Source: RGIG5675 sp050943435
Lineage (GTDB): Bacteria; Bacillota; Clostridia; Oscillospirales; Ruminococcaceae
Length of the DNA: 29,403 nt
Direction: 5' to 3'
NCBI GenBank assembly: GCA_050943435.1
Contig: JBMNPE010000010.1
Coordinates: 1 to 29,403 of the forward strand
Part shown: in pieces, positions 8,811-15,940 of the stretch
How the letters are laid out: each line of letters starts with the position of its first letter
How positions within the stretch are numbered: position 1 is the first letter of the stretch
Notes under the pieces: generated by a model
Database searches by the model: none
Seen by the model: only the letters and a program-made list of their open reading frames with translations
Told to the model about the DNA's origin: nothing
Translations under genes and position numbers: made by a program

Positions 8811-9473
8811 TCAGCAGTTATAAAGCCACATGTAGACGTCCGGCACGCTGTAGCACACCTTCCCCGCACCGGCACTGAGCAGCTTTTCCGTATCGCCGTC
8901 GCCGTAGGTGACTGCAATCGATGGCACGCCGGCCTCCCTGGCGGCCTCTATGTCGCCTGCGGAATCGCCTATGTAAACCGGATTTTCGCAGCCGGGCATG
9001 TCCCGTATGAGCCCGTAGATCAGCTCAGCCTTCGTGAGCCCTCCTCCGAGGGATTCGCTTCCATACCACATGTCGAACCAGTGGTCCCATCCCTTCATCC
9101 TGAGTATCCTCTCGAGGGACCTTGCACTCTTTCTTGTCACTATTCCGGTGGCAAGATGCTCCTCCTTCGCTCTGTCGAGCAGCTCGTCCATTCCCGGATA
9201 CAGTACTGTCGAGCTGTATGTTGTGTCCCTTCCGTACAGTCTGGAAAGTGCCGCAGCGGCAGTTCTCAGTTCGGTGTCGGAGAGAGGCCTTCCGGCGCAG
9301 TCCTCGAATATCCTCCTGACCGGCAGAGACAGATTTCTGGGGTCGGCACGGTATTCGGGAGGAACCTTCTTCCCGAACGTCATTGTCCCTGCTTCCACGG
9401 CCTCCCACACATCGGGGGCAGTGTAAGCCACTGTGCCGTCGAAATCGAAAATGAGAGCTGAAAATCTGGCCAT
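8811..9473 (-). CDS. HAD-superfamily hydrolase, phosphoglycolate-phosphatase-like
   Basis: The 220-residue protein shows all four HAD motifs: D-F-D-G-T with nucleophile D10 and acid D12, T113 in I-V-T-R-K, K148, and the acidic pair in G-D-S-A-G-D (D170/D174). Residues 15-90 form an alpha-helical C1 cap, as in Gph/PGMB-like phosphatases. It most likely dephosphorylates a small phosphometabolite of this pathway or repairs a side product. The start at 9473 is only three bases after the permease stop, and its AAGGAG ribosome site lies across that stop codon, so the two genes are translationally coupled. Confidence 0.9.
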   Translation of the reverse strand: MARFSALIFDFDGTVAYTAPDVWEAVEAGTMTFGKKVPPEYRADPRNLSLPVRRIFEDCAGRPLSDTELRTAAAALSRLYGRDTTYSSTVLYPGMDELLDRAKEEHLATGIVTRKSARSLERILRMKGWDHWFDMWYGSESLGGGLTKAELIYGLIRDMPGCENPVYIGDSAGDIEAAREAGVPSIAVTYGDGDTEKLLSAGAGKVCYSVPDVYMWLYNC

Positions 9474-9476
9474 CCC

Positions 9477-10400
9477 CTACTCCTTAATTATGCACTCTCT
9501 CGAGATGATGGTTCCTGCAACTACCATGAATGCGCCGACAAGAAGTCCGCGGTCGAAGCTGACTCCGAGAAGCCATGCCGAAAGCAGCGAGGATATGACA
9601 GGGAGGAAGTTGGACACTATTATCACCAGCATCTGGTTTCCCTTCCTCATCGAGATGTCCCAGAAGTATGTCGCCGCTCCTGCAACTGCTATGACGGAGA
9701 AGGCAAGGCTCCACCAGGACCCTGCTGTGAATACAGGGATTTCTCCCCTGATGAGGGCAATAATCTCGCAGACAACACCTGCAGCCATCATCAGAATGCC
9801 TACACAGCCCGCATCCGTGCCCATGGTCAGCTTTCTCGACATGTTGGAATAGAGTCCCCATGCCACTGCGGATATCAGTGCAAACAGGCACGCGACCCAG
9901 GCGTTGCCGATGTTTACAAATATTGACCCGAGGTCGAAATTGTCACCCGAGTTTGCAGTCAGCAGTCCGAGGAATGAGATCACGACTCCGAGCCAGAACA
10001 GCTTCTTTGTCCTGTTCTTGAAGATGATTATCGTGAATATCAGGGTCATAAGGGGCCAAAGCTGTGCGATGAGGTTTGCAGTCACCGTCCCGGTCCTGTC
10101 CGGGGCCGCCCCGACAGCCATTGATATTGAAATCTTGTAGAGAACGTAGAGCGGGATCGTAACCAGCCAGTAGGCCTTTGGAGCGCGCTTTATGGCACCT
10201 TTGAGGTCTCCCGTGAACGCCTGCATTATGAGGGAGACAATGCCTCCGAAGAATGCAGTTATTGCAGCCTGCGTAAAAATCCCGATCGTCTCGGTGAGGG
10301 ACCTCGAGAAGAACGTGCTCGAAGCCCAGATCAGTATCGCGCCGAACCCCGCGGCAGTTGCCAGAAATCCGGATTTCTTTTCTCTTTCAGCCACTGTCAA
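9477..10400 (-). CDS. DMT-superfamily (EamA) permease
   Basis: The 307-residue protein has about ten hydrophobic helices in two EamA-like halves, with a charged short N-terminus. It belongs to the drug/metabolite transporter superfamily of the inner membrane and resembles YddG-type amino-acid or metabolite exporters. The start chosen is TTG at 10400: its TTGA overlaps the TGA of the PfkB gene, and a GGGGAGG site is four bases upstream; no ATG fits. It is the only transporter in the operon, so it either brings in the pathway substrate or exports a product. DMT members work in both directions, so which is uncertain. Confidence 0.88.
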   Translation of the reverse strand: MTVAEREKKSGFLATAAGFGAILIWASSTFFSRSLTETIGIFTQAAITAFFGGIVSLIMQAFTGDLKGAIKRAPKAYWLVTIPLYVLYKISISMAVGAAPDRTGTVTANLIAQLWPLMTLIFTIIIFKNRTKKLFWLGVVISFLGLLTANSGDNFDLGSIFVNIGNAWVACLFALISAVAWGLYSNMSRKLTMGTDAGCVGILMMAAGVVCEIIALIRGEIPVFTAGSWWSLAFSVIAVAGAATYFWDISMRKGNQMLVIIVSNFLPVISSLLSAWLLGVSFDRGLLVGAFMVVAGTIISRECIIKE

Positions 10401-11377
10401 GCATCCTCCCCGAACGATTCCATGAATTTTAGAAGCTGTGACATGTCGGGAGTCTCCCTGGCTCCGCCCCTTGCCACTTTATATGCCGCTGCCGCGGCAC
10501 CCCACCTCACGGATTCAGCCGTCGATTTTCCATGAAGCCTTCCGGAAACAAAGCCGGCATTGAATACGTCTCCCGCTCCTGTCGTATTGACCGCCTTCAC
10601 CTTGAAAGACGGCACGGAATACCAGCTTCCGCCTCTTTCGCGTATCCATGTCTCGTCCGCGCCGGACCTCGCGATCACGGTATTGTTTTTGGTGGAAAAG
10701 TGTCCTGCACTGTCCTTCCAGTCGTTGCATGGAAAGAGGCTGTAGAACTCGTCCCTGGCGGACCCGAGTATATATGTGCAGTACGGGAGGGTCTTGAGCA
10801 CCGCCTCTTTTATTCCAGGGTCGAGGGCTTCCGGAGTAGCAACCCTCGTATTGAGGTCGAAAGACGTTGTCACCCCTGCTTCATATGCCGTTTTGAACAG
10901 CTCCGGAAGAATCTCCCTTATAGGTCCGCCTGCATAGAAGTTCATTCCGGATGAGTGCAGCCAAGATGCCGACTTGAGCTTATCGAGGTCGATTTTTCCG
11001 ACATCGAGCCTCGCATATGACTGCTTTTCCTTGGGCCATGCCCACATGTGCTTCTCCCCGTAAGGGTCGAGGAAGGCAAAGCAGCATACGGTATTGGAAT
11101 CCGGGTCTATCTGCACGAATTCCGTGTCAATTCCCATAGTGCTGAACTCGTCCAGCAGGTACCTTCCGAAGGAATCCTGTCCCAGCGTCCCCATGAACGC
11201 CGTTTCGACATCCAGCTTTGACAGCGCGACCGCAGTGTTGGCGCATGTCCCGCCTCCAGCAAGAGTAGGCTGTATGAAGTCGTCGCCCTGTCTTCCCTTC
11301 TTGAACTCGGGCAGCGGAACGGTCATGTCGACGCATGCGTCCCCGAGGACCACTGCCTTTCCGAACTTTTCAGGCAT
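10397..11377 (-). CDS. PfkB-family carbohydrate kinase (canonical)
   Basis: The 326-residue ribokinase-type kinase has the N-terminal substrate region with G-G-G near 41-43, and the second signature N-T-T-G-A-G-D at 264-270 with catalytic D270 intact. It is expected to phosphorylate a sugar or sugar derivative with ATP in the cytoplasm. It has ordinary GAGD, unlike the two GCGN proteins encoded nearby, so it is the best candidate for the committed kinase of the pathway. It overlaps the TrpF-like gene by 8 bases upstream and the permease by 3 bases downstream, so it is firmly part of the operon. The exact substrate cannot be assigned. Confidence 0.92.
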   Translation of the reverse strand: MPEKFGKAVVLGDACVDMTVPLPEFKKGRQGDDFIQPTLAGGGTCANTAVALSKLDVETAFMGTLGQDSFGRYLLDEFSTMGIDTEFVQIDPDSNTVCCFAFLDPYGEKHMWAWPKEKQSYARLDVGKIDLDKLKSASWLHSSGMNFYAGGPIREILPELFKTAYEAGVTTSFDLNTRVATPEALDPGIKEAVLKTLPYCTYILGSARDEFYSLFPCNDWKDSAGHFSTKNNTVIARSGADETWIRERGGSWYSVPSFKVKAVNTTGAGDVFNAGFVSGRLHGKSTAESVRWGAAAAAYKVARGGARETPDMSQLLKFMESFGEDA

Positions 11378-12062
11378 TTCTCGCTGCCTCCACGAATGCC
11401 CTCAGTTTCGCGGGGTCCTTGCCTCTCTTTCCAGTGCTGCGGTCATAGCTTGTGAGAGTACAGGAATCGACACCGTAAGGCCTTGCAGTGCGGATGGCGT
11501 CCGCGACGTTGTCCGCATTGAGTCCTCCCGCAATGATGCACGGGACCTTCGTGCTCTCTATGATGGCCCTGTCTATGTTCCTGTCGTGGGAAGCACCGGT
11601 AGCGCCGATTCCTATGGTGCTGTCCGGATCCTTTGTGTCTATCAGGAAAATGTCTGTGACATCCTCGTATTCCTTTATGAGCTTCAGCGCCTTCTGATTC
11701 TCGAGAGGCGCTCCCGACAGGACAGGTATGGCCTGCATTATCCTGAGGCCGGGATATGCCCTGCGTATTCTCTCCACGCCTTCCGGAGGGATGTTCTCTA
11801 TATCTCCGGACAGGTGGTAAATGTCGGGCATGCATATGGACAGGTCATGGATTATTTCATCCACGTCTGACGCAATGGTCAGCCCGACCCTGGTTATGCC
11901 CTTCGGGAACTTCTCAAAGAAATCCCTGCATTCCGCTGACGATCTCTGGTTGGGTCCCAGATGCTTCACGTCCCCGAAGCTTATCCCGACATTGTCAACA
12001 CCGAGTTGTGCGCAGAGTTCGACATCCTTCAGGTCTGCGCACCCGTAGATCTGTATTACCAT
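11370..12062 (-). CDS. TrpF-like (phosphoribosylanthranilate isomerase fold) TIM-barrel protein
   Basis: The 230-residue protein aligns by eye with TrpF along its length: an I-x-G-C-x-D-L start, D142 in L-I-D-T-K matching the TrpF catalytic Asp, G-A-T-G matching the GGTGKT loop, A-G-G-L-N at 178-182, and P-Y-G-V-D near 196-200. The catalytic Cys position (K-I-C-G in TrpF) reads Q-I-Y-G-C here: Tyr6 replaces Cys, with a Cys two positions on. No other trp genes are present, so tryptophan synthesis is unlikely. TrpF performs an Amadori rearrangement of an N-glycoside, and a related sugar-amine isomerisation is plausible. The start at 12062 has GGAGG seven bases upstream; longer in-frame readings run into the divergent promoter. 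It is the first gene of the operon. Confidence 0.8.
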   Translation of the reverse strand: MVIQIYGCADLKDVELCAQLGVDNVGISFGDVKHLGPNQRSSAECRDFFEKFPKGITRVGLTIASDVDEIIHDLSICMPDIYHLSGDIENIPPEGVERIRRAYPGLRIMQAIPVLSGAPLENQKALKLIKEYEDVTDIFLIDTKDPDSTIGIGATGASHDRNIDRAIIESTKVPCIIAGGLNADNVADAIRTARPYGVDSCTLTSYDRSTGKRGKDPAKLRAFVEAARNA

Positions 12063-12143
12063 ACAAGCGCCTCCATTGTACTCACACACAGTGATATTCC
12101 CTGGCGAGAGAGATATCTGTCTTCTATCTATACAATGATAGTA

Positions 12144-12152
12144 TGTTATAAT
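12144..12152 (+). promoter_or_regulatory. Extended -10 promoter for the Crp/Fnr-type regulator
   Basis: TGTTATAAT (TG-n-TATAAT) lies about 42 bases before the regulator start. No convincing -35 is present, which is usual for extended -10 promoters. The same 12-base string GTATGTTATAAT occurs before rfbA on the other strand. Confidence 0.6.
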
Positions 12153-12161
12153 TTCAGAAAA

Positions 12162-12177
12162 TATGAGATTTCTCATA
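12162..12177. promoter_or_regulatory. CRP-type palindromic operator candidate
   Basis: TATGAGATTTCTCATA is a perfect inverted repeat that can be read as TATGA-N6-TCATA, the 5-6-5 spacing of Crp-family sites. It sits just downstream of the -10 box of the regulator gene, so binding would block that gene (autoregulation). It may also affect the divergent eleven-gene operon, whose first start codon is 100 bases away. Confidence 0.55.
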
Positions 12178-12193
12178 CAGGGAGGGCGATTTT

Positions 12194-12838
12194 ATGGCAG
12201 ACGCCTTGAACAGAATGACGATTGAATCGTTTTTCGGGTTTGATATATCGCCCTACACCTCATATTTCCGGTTTTCACCCGGCGACTGCATCGTAAGGGA
12301 AGGGGTCCAGCCGAGATATCTCTACTATCTCTTCAGCGGCAGGGTCAAGATAACCACGACTCTCGAGGACGGCAGGGTCTCCCTCAATTTTTCCACTGCC
12401 CCGAGCTTCATAGGTGAGCTTGAACTGCTCGATCCGGACAGATATCCCAACGGGATCACCGCCCTTACATGGTGCGAATGCTATGCGGTCGACACGGTGA
12501 GGTGCCGTGACCGAATACTGGAAGACCCGGTATTTTTAAGGAACCTCTGCCTCATGCTCAGCAGGAAGACAATTGACAATGACAGGCTTCATATGGAGAG
12601 CCAGGGATTCAGGCTGAGGGAAAGGCTCGCGGAATTCATACTGACTGCATCCAGCAATGGGATATACAGCATCAGACACACCGAGGCATCCCAGTTTCTC
12701 GGAGTTTCCTACAGGCATCTCCTGTATGTCATGTCCGATTTCATAAAAAGGGGGTATATAAAGAAGATACAAGGCGGATATGTAATAGAGGACCGTGCCG
12801 CCCTTGAGGAGCTCTCCTCCCGGTGTCATCTTATCTGA
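12194..12838 (+). CDS. Crp/Fnr-family transcriptional regulator, YeiL-like
   Basis: The 214-residue protein has a cNMP-binding-type beta barrel (about 20-130: F-S-P-G-D, G-x-V-K-I, F-I-G-E-L-E-L) followed by a winged helix-turn-helix at about 155-197. The HTH region (E-A-S-Q-F-L-G-V-S-Y-R-H) resembles that of E. coli YeiL. No Fnr-type N-terminal Cys cluster is seen, and the phosphate-binding Arg of true CRP is not evident, so the effector is probably not cAMP. GGGAGGG lies 7-8 bases before ATG. It is divergent from the TrpF-like operon and is its likely regulator. Confidence 0.9.
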   Translation: MADALNRMTIESFFGFDISPYTSYFRFSPGDCIVREGVQPRYLYYLFSGRVKITTTLEDGRVSLNFSTAPSFIGELELLDPDRYPNGITALTWCECYAVDTVRCRDRILEDPVFLRNLCLMLSRKTIDNDRLHMESQGFRLRERLAEFILTASSNGIYSIRHTEASQFLGVSYRHLLYVMSDFIKRGYIKKIQGGYVIEDRAALEELSSRCHLI

Positions 12839-12848
12839 GGGCAAAAAG

Positions 12849-12875
12849 CAAGGCAGCAGGTGTTCTGCTGCCTTG
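12849..12875. terminator. Bidirectional terminator between the regulator and rfbB
   Basis: An 11-bp perfect stem (CAAGGCAGCAG / CTGCTGCCTTG, loop GTGTT) lies between convergent stops at 12838 and 12902. The minus-strand side continues into GCTTTTTGC, a good U-tract for rfbB. Confidence 0.85.
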
Positions 12876-12901
12876 TATTCATATTCATGGATAGTACCCG
12901 G

Positions 12902-13921
12902 TCACCTGTTTTTGTACATCTTTTCGTAGTACTGCTGGTATTCGCCGCTGATTATCGGCTTCCACCAGTCTTCGTTCGCAAGGTACCAGTCTATGGTCTT
13001 TTTTATCCCGTCTGCGAATTTTGTCTCCGGAAGCCATCCTAGTTCATTGTGTATCTTTGTGGGGTCGATGGCATAGCGCCTGTCGTGGCCCTTTCTGTCT
13101 GTGACATGGTGTATGAGGCTCTCAGGCTTGCCGAGGTACTTGCAGATGAGTTTTACTATGTCGATGTTTGCCATCTCGTTGTGGCCGCCGACATTGTACA
13201 CTTCCCCGTCGCGTCCCTTCTCGACTATCAGGTCTATTGCCCTGCAGTGGTCCTCTACATACAGCCAGTCCCTGACGTTGAGGCCGTCGCCGTAGACCGG
13301 GAGGGGCTTGTCATCCAGAGCATTCATGATCATCAGCGGGATGAGCTTCTCAGGGAACTGGTACGGGCCGTAGTTGTTGGAACAGCGGCTTATCGTGACA
13401 GGCAGACCGTATGTCCTGTGGTACGCAAGCACAAGCAGGTCTGCAGATGCCTTTGAGCTGCTGTACGGGCTGCTGGTGTGCAGCGGGGTTTCCTCTGTGA
13501 ACAGCAGGTCGGGCCTGTCAAGGGGCAGGTCACCGTAAACTTCATCTGTCGAAACCTGGTGGAATCTCTTTATACCGTGCTTCCTGCATGCGTCCATCAA
13601 AACTGATGTGCCTATGATGTTCGTCTCAAGAAACACTCCCGGGTTGTCTATTGATCTGTCCACATGTGACTCGGCTGCGAAATTGACTACCACGTCAGGC
13701 TTCTCATCCGTAAACACCTTGTCCATCGCATCCCTGTCGCAGATGTCGGCCTTTACAAACACAAATCCGTCCTTGTCCAGGACGGGCTCCAGCGTGGACA
13801 GGTTCCCGGCATAAGTCAGCTTGTCGATGCAGACCAGCTTCACATCAGGATGGTTCTTCCTCATGTGGAAGATGAAATTGCTCCCAATAAACCCGGCTCC
13901 GCCGGTGACTATCATCGTCAT
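12902..13921 (-). CDS. rfbB: dTDP-glucose 4,6-dehydratase
   Basis: The 339-residue short-chain dehydrogenase/reductase has the NAD-binding T-G-G-A-G-F-I-G at 6-13, the S-T-D-E-V-Y-G active-site segment, the Y-S-S-S-K catalytic Tyr/Lys pair, and the substrate segment R-C-S-N-N-Y-G-P-Y-Q-F-P-E-K typical of RfbB/RmlB. It converts dTDP-glucose to dTDP-4-keto-6-deoxyglucose. The start chosen is ATG at 13921, with AGGAGG seven bases upstream; the in-frame ATG 18 bases earlier overlaps that site. It lies 18 bases downstream of rfbA. Confidence 0.95.
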   Translation of the reverse strand: MTMIVTGGAGFIGSNFIFHMRKNHPDVKLVCIDKLTYAGNLSTLEPVLDKDGFVFVKADICDRDAMDKVFTDEKPDVVVNFAAESHVDRSIDNPGVFLETNIIGTSVLMDACRKHGIKRFHQVSTDEVYGDLPLDRPDLLFTEETPLHTSSPYSSSKASADLLVLAYHRTYGLPVTISRCSNNYGPYQFPEKLIPLMIMNALDDKPLPVYGDGLNVRDWLYVEDHCRAIDLIVEKGRDGEVYNVGGHNEMANIDIVKLICKYLGKPESLIHHVTDRKGHDRRYAIDPTKIHNELGWLPETKFADGIKKTIDWYLANEDWWKPIISGEYQQYYEKMYKNR

Positions 13922-13939
13922 AAAGCTTCCTCCTTCCAA

Positions 13940-14827
13940 TCAATATGATATTTTGTCGTCCGCAACATTCCTCAGATGCTTTCCGTACGGGGACTTCCCG
14001 TATTTTTCGGCACTCTCGAGGAGCTCTTCCTTTGATATCCATCCGTATTTATACGCAATTTCCTCAGGAGCGGAGATCTTTATCCCCTGGCGCCTCTCTA
14101 TCATGCGCACAAAATCGGCCGCATCCACGAGGCTGTCCATGGTTCCGGTGTCGAGCCATGCAAAGCCCCTCCCCAGAAGCTGCACATCAAGGAGGCCTTC
14201 CTTGAGATACAATTCATTGAGGGAAGTGATCTCGAGCTCGCCCCTTGCGCTGGGCTTGACTTCCTTAGCCATCTTCACGACGTCGCTGTTATAGAAATAC
14301 AGCCCCGTCACCGCATAGTTGCTCTTGGGTTTTTCAGGTTTTTCCTCTATCGATATGGCCTTGCCGTCCTTGTCGAACTCCACAATGCCGAATCTTTCGG
14401 GGTCGTTGACGTAGTATCCGAATACGGTGCTCCGCCCGTTCTTCTCAGAATTCTCCACCGCTGCCTTGAGGTACCTTGAGAAGCCTGCGCCGTAGAAGAT
14501 GTTGTCGCCGAGCACCATAGCGCAGCAGTCGCCGTCTATGAAATCCTCGCCGATTATGAAAGCCTGGGCGAGTCCGTCCGGGGAGGGCTGGACCTTGTAG
14601 CTGAGCCTCAGGCCGAACTGCTTCCCGTCTCCCAGTAGGGCTTCAAATCTAGGCGTATCGCTGGGAGTAGAAATAATAAGGATGTCCCTGATGCCTGCGA
14701 GCATGAGCGTTGAGAGCGGATAATATATCATCGGCTTGTCGTATACCGGAAGAAGCTGCTTCGACGTTACCATTGTGAGGGGATAAAGCCTCGTGCCAGC
14801 TCCTCCCGCGAGAATGATGCCTTTCAT
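13940..14827 (-). CDS. rfbA: Glucose-1-phosphate thymidylyltransferase
   Basis: The 295-residue nucleotidyltransferase has the signature G-I-I-L-A-G-G-x-G-T-R-L-Y-P-L-T at the N-terminus, the S-K-Q-L-L-P-V-Y-D-K-P-M-I-Y-Y-P segment and V-L-G-D-N for metal binding, all typical of RfbA/RmlA. It makes dTDP-glucose from dTTP and glucose-1-phosphate. ATG at 14827 has GGAGG eight bases upstream; an in-frame GTG 9 bases earlier is inside the spacer. With rfbB it forms a two-gene operon. rfbC and rfbD are absent from the window, so the final dTDP-sugar is made with enzymes encoded elsewhere. Confidence 0.95.
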   Translation of the reverse strand: MKGIILAGGAGTRLYPLTMVTSKQLLPVYDKPMIYYPLSTLMLAGIRDILIISTPSDTPRFEALLGDGKQFGLRLSYKVQPSPDGLAQAFIIGEDFIDGDCCAMVLGDNIFYGAGFSRYLKAAVENSEKNGRSTVFGYYVNDPERFGIVEFDKDGKAISIEEKPEKPKSNYAVTGLYFYNSDVVKMAKEVKPSARGELEITSLNELYLKEGLLDVQLLGRGFAWLDTGTMDSLVDAADFVRMIERRQGIKISAPEEIAYKYGWISKEELLESAEKYGKSPYGKHLRNVADDKISY

Positions 14828-14868
14828 AAGACGCACCTCCGCAACTTTTCTGCTCTGTTATTACCGTG

Positions 14869-14877
14869 ATTATAACA
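14869..14877 (-). promoter_or_regulatory. Extended -10 promoter for rfbA
   Basis: On the minus strand TGTTATAAT sits about 40 bases before the rfbA start and just past the terminator of the upstream operon. A -35 would fall inside that terminator stem, so the extended -10 is the main element. Confidence 0.55.
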
Positions 14878-14884
14878 TACCAGA

Positions 14885-14918
14885 AAGGGAGGGGTGGAAA
14901 CGAATCCACCCCTCCCTT
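14885..14918 (-). terminator. Terminator of the second SIS-YjbQ operon
   Basis: A 14-bp perfect stem (arms AAGGGAGGGGTGGA and TCCACCCCTCCCTT, loop AACGAA) begins three bases after the stop codon of the atypical PfkB gene. The minus-strand exit is CTTTCTGG, a short U-tract, but the stem is very GC-rich. Confidence 0.75.
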
Positions 14919-14921
14919 GAT

Positions 14922-15878
14922 TCAGCTTTTAATGCCGTACTTTTTCGAATATTCGGAATAGAGCTGCTTAGCCAGTTCGAAAGCTTCATCCCTCACGGCG
15001 GAGAAGTCTGGGATCACCCCGTACTGCCTTATGTTCATCGATGCACCGACGTTCGCCATTATTCCGGTCATCAATGGGTCGTTCCCCTCGCACCATGCAT
15101 ACAGGGCGGAGCCCGTCGACGTGTTCCCGCACCCGGTGGGATCCACTACCGGCCCGGGAGCTGGGGGAAGGAAAAACGCTGCGTCGGGAGTGACTGCATA
15201 TGCACCTCTCTCTCCGACCCTGAAAAGTGTGAATTTGAACGGCATCTTCTGCAGCGCCGCGATGATATCCTCGTCGGTGCTCACCCGGAAGAGGTTTGAA
15301 GCCTCCTGGATATTTATGGAGAACAGCTCGGCTGTCTTTGCCGCATTGAGGACGGCATCCATATACTCGTAGTACGAACTAGGGGCTTCCATCTCCCACA
15401 TCATCGTGAATCCGTCGCGCCTGCGCACTGCCTCGAGCTTTCTCCAGAACACGTAGTCGACATTCTGGGCGAGATATATCCCCTTTATGGGCTCCTCAGA
15501 AGTCCAGCGGCCTATCTCCTCCGGGGAAATCTTCATATACCCGAAGTCCTGCATCCAGTCGGACCTGAAATATTTCTGCTCAGGGTCGTTGGTATATGTC
15601 CCGTCTTCCTTGAAGAGCAGCCATGAATGGTTGCAGTGATCGCATTTGACGTCGAAACCCTTCTTTTCGACCCCGTTCTTTTCGATCCACGGGTCGAAGA
15701 GCTTGTGATAGTCCTCCCCCACGTGGCTGGCCTGCATGACCTTGTCGGTATAAAGCTTGATTCCAGAATAGGCGAAAGTCGAGGGTCCGCCAATGTGTTC
15801 CCTGGACCTCTCTGCCTTTCCAGGAAATCTCACTGAATCGAGCATCACATTCCCGCAGGCAAGATATTCGTATGCCAA
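14922..15878 (-). CDS. Atypical PfkB/ribokinase-fold protein with GCGN in place of GAGD (2)
   Basis: The 318-residue protein resembles the gene at 6382-7314 in length and motif layout. It has a GG turn at 30-31 and the anion-hole motif D-P-T-G-C-G-N-T at 246-253, with Asn252 where PfkB kinases have the catalytic Asp. The pattern I-R-Q-Y-G near residue 290 matches V-Q-Q-Y-G in the other copy, supporting a shared subfamily. The start chosen is TTG at 15878, six bases after GGGAGG; no ATG fits. It is the last gene of the second operon, separated from YjbQ3 by a GC-rich hairpin that may reduce its expression. It may be an unusual kinase or a non-catalytic partner. Confidence 0.84.
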   Translation of the reverse strand: MAYEYLACGNVMLDSVRFPGKAERSREHIGGPSTFAYSGIKLYTDKVMQASHVGEDYHKLFDPWIEKNGVEKKGFDVKCDHCNHSWLLFKEDGTYTNDPEQKYFRSDWMQDFGYMKISPEEIGRWTSEEPIKGIYLAQNVDYVFWRKLEAVRRRDGFTMMWEMEAPSSYYEYMDAVLNAAKTAELFSINIQEASNLFRVSTDEDIIAALQKMPFKFTLFRVGERGAYAVTPDAAFFLPPAPGPVVDPTGCGNTSTGSALYAWCEGNDPLMTGIMANVGASMNIRQYGVIPDFSAVRDEAFELAKQLYSEYSKKYGIKS

Positions 15879-15898
15879 GTTGTTCCTCCCTGTTAAAA

Positions 15899-15922
15899 GG
15901 GGCCGGTTTCACCGCCGGCCCC
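15899..15922 (-). terminator. Intra-operon hairpin (attenuator or partial terminator)
   Basis: GGGGCCGG and CCGGCCCC flank an 8-base loop in the gap between the YjbQ3 stop and the TTG start of the PfkB-like gene. On the minus strand the stem is followed by TTTTAA and then the ribosome site, so it may cut read-through or protect the upstream message. Confidence 0.6.
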
Positions 15923-15940
15923 AGATTTCTTGTTAGGCGG

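Noticed and set aside
8445..9461. 338-residue plus-strand open frame across the alcohol dehydrogenase and HAD genes
   Set aside because: It is a shadow frame in a high-GC region; both opposite-strand genes have complete catalytic motifs.
11370..12062. Tryptophan biosynthesis role for the TrpF-like gene
   Set aside because: No other trp gene is present, the catalytic Cys position is Tyr, and the neighbours are sugar-metabolism genes.
12063..12176. N-terminal extension of the TrpF-like protein
   Set aside because: The extra 38 residues cross the divergent promoter region and the family core begins at the ATG at 12062 with GGAGG upstream.
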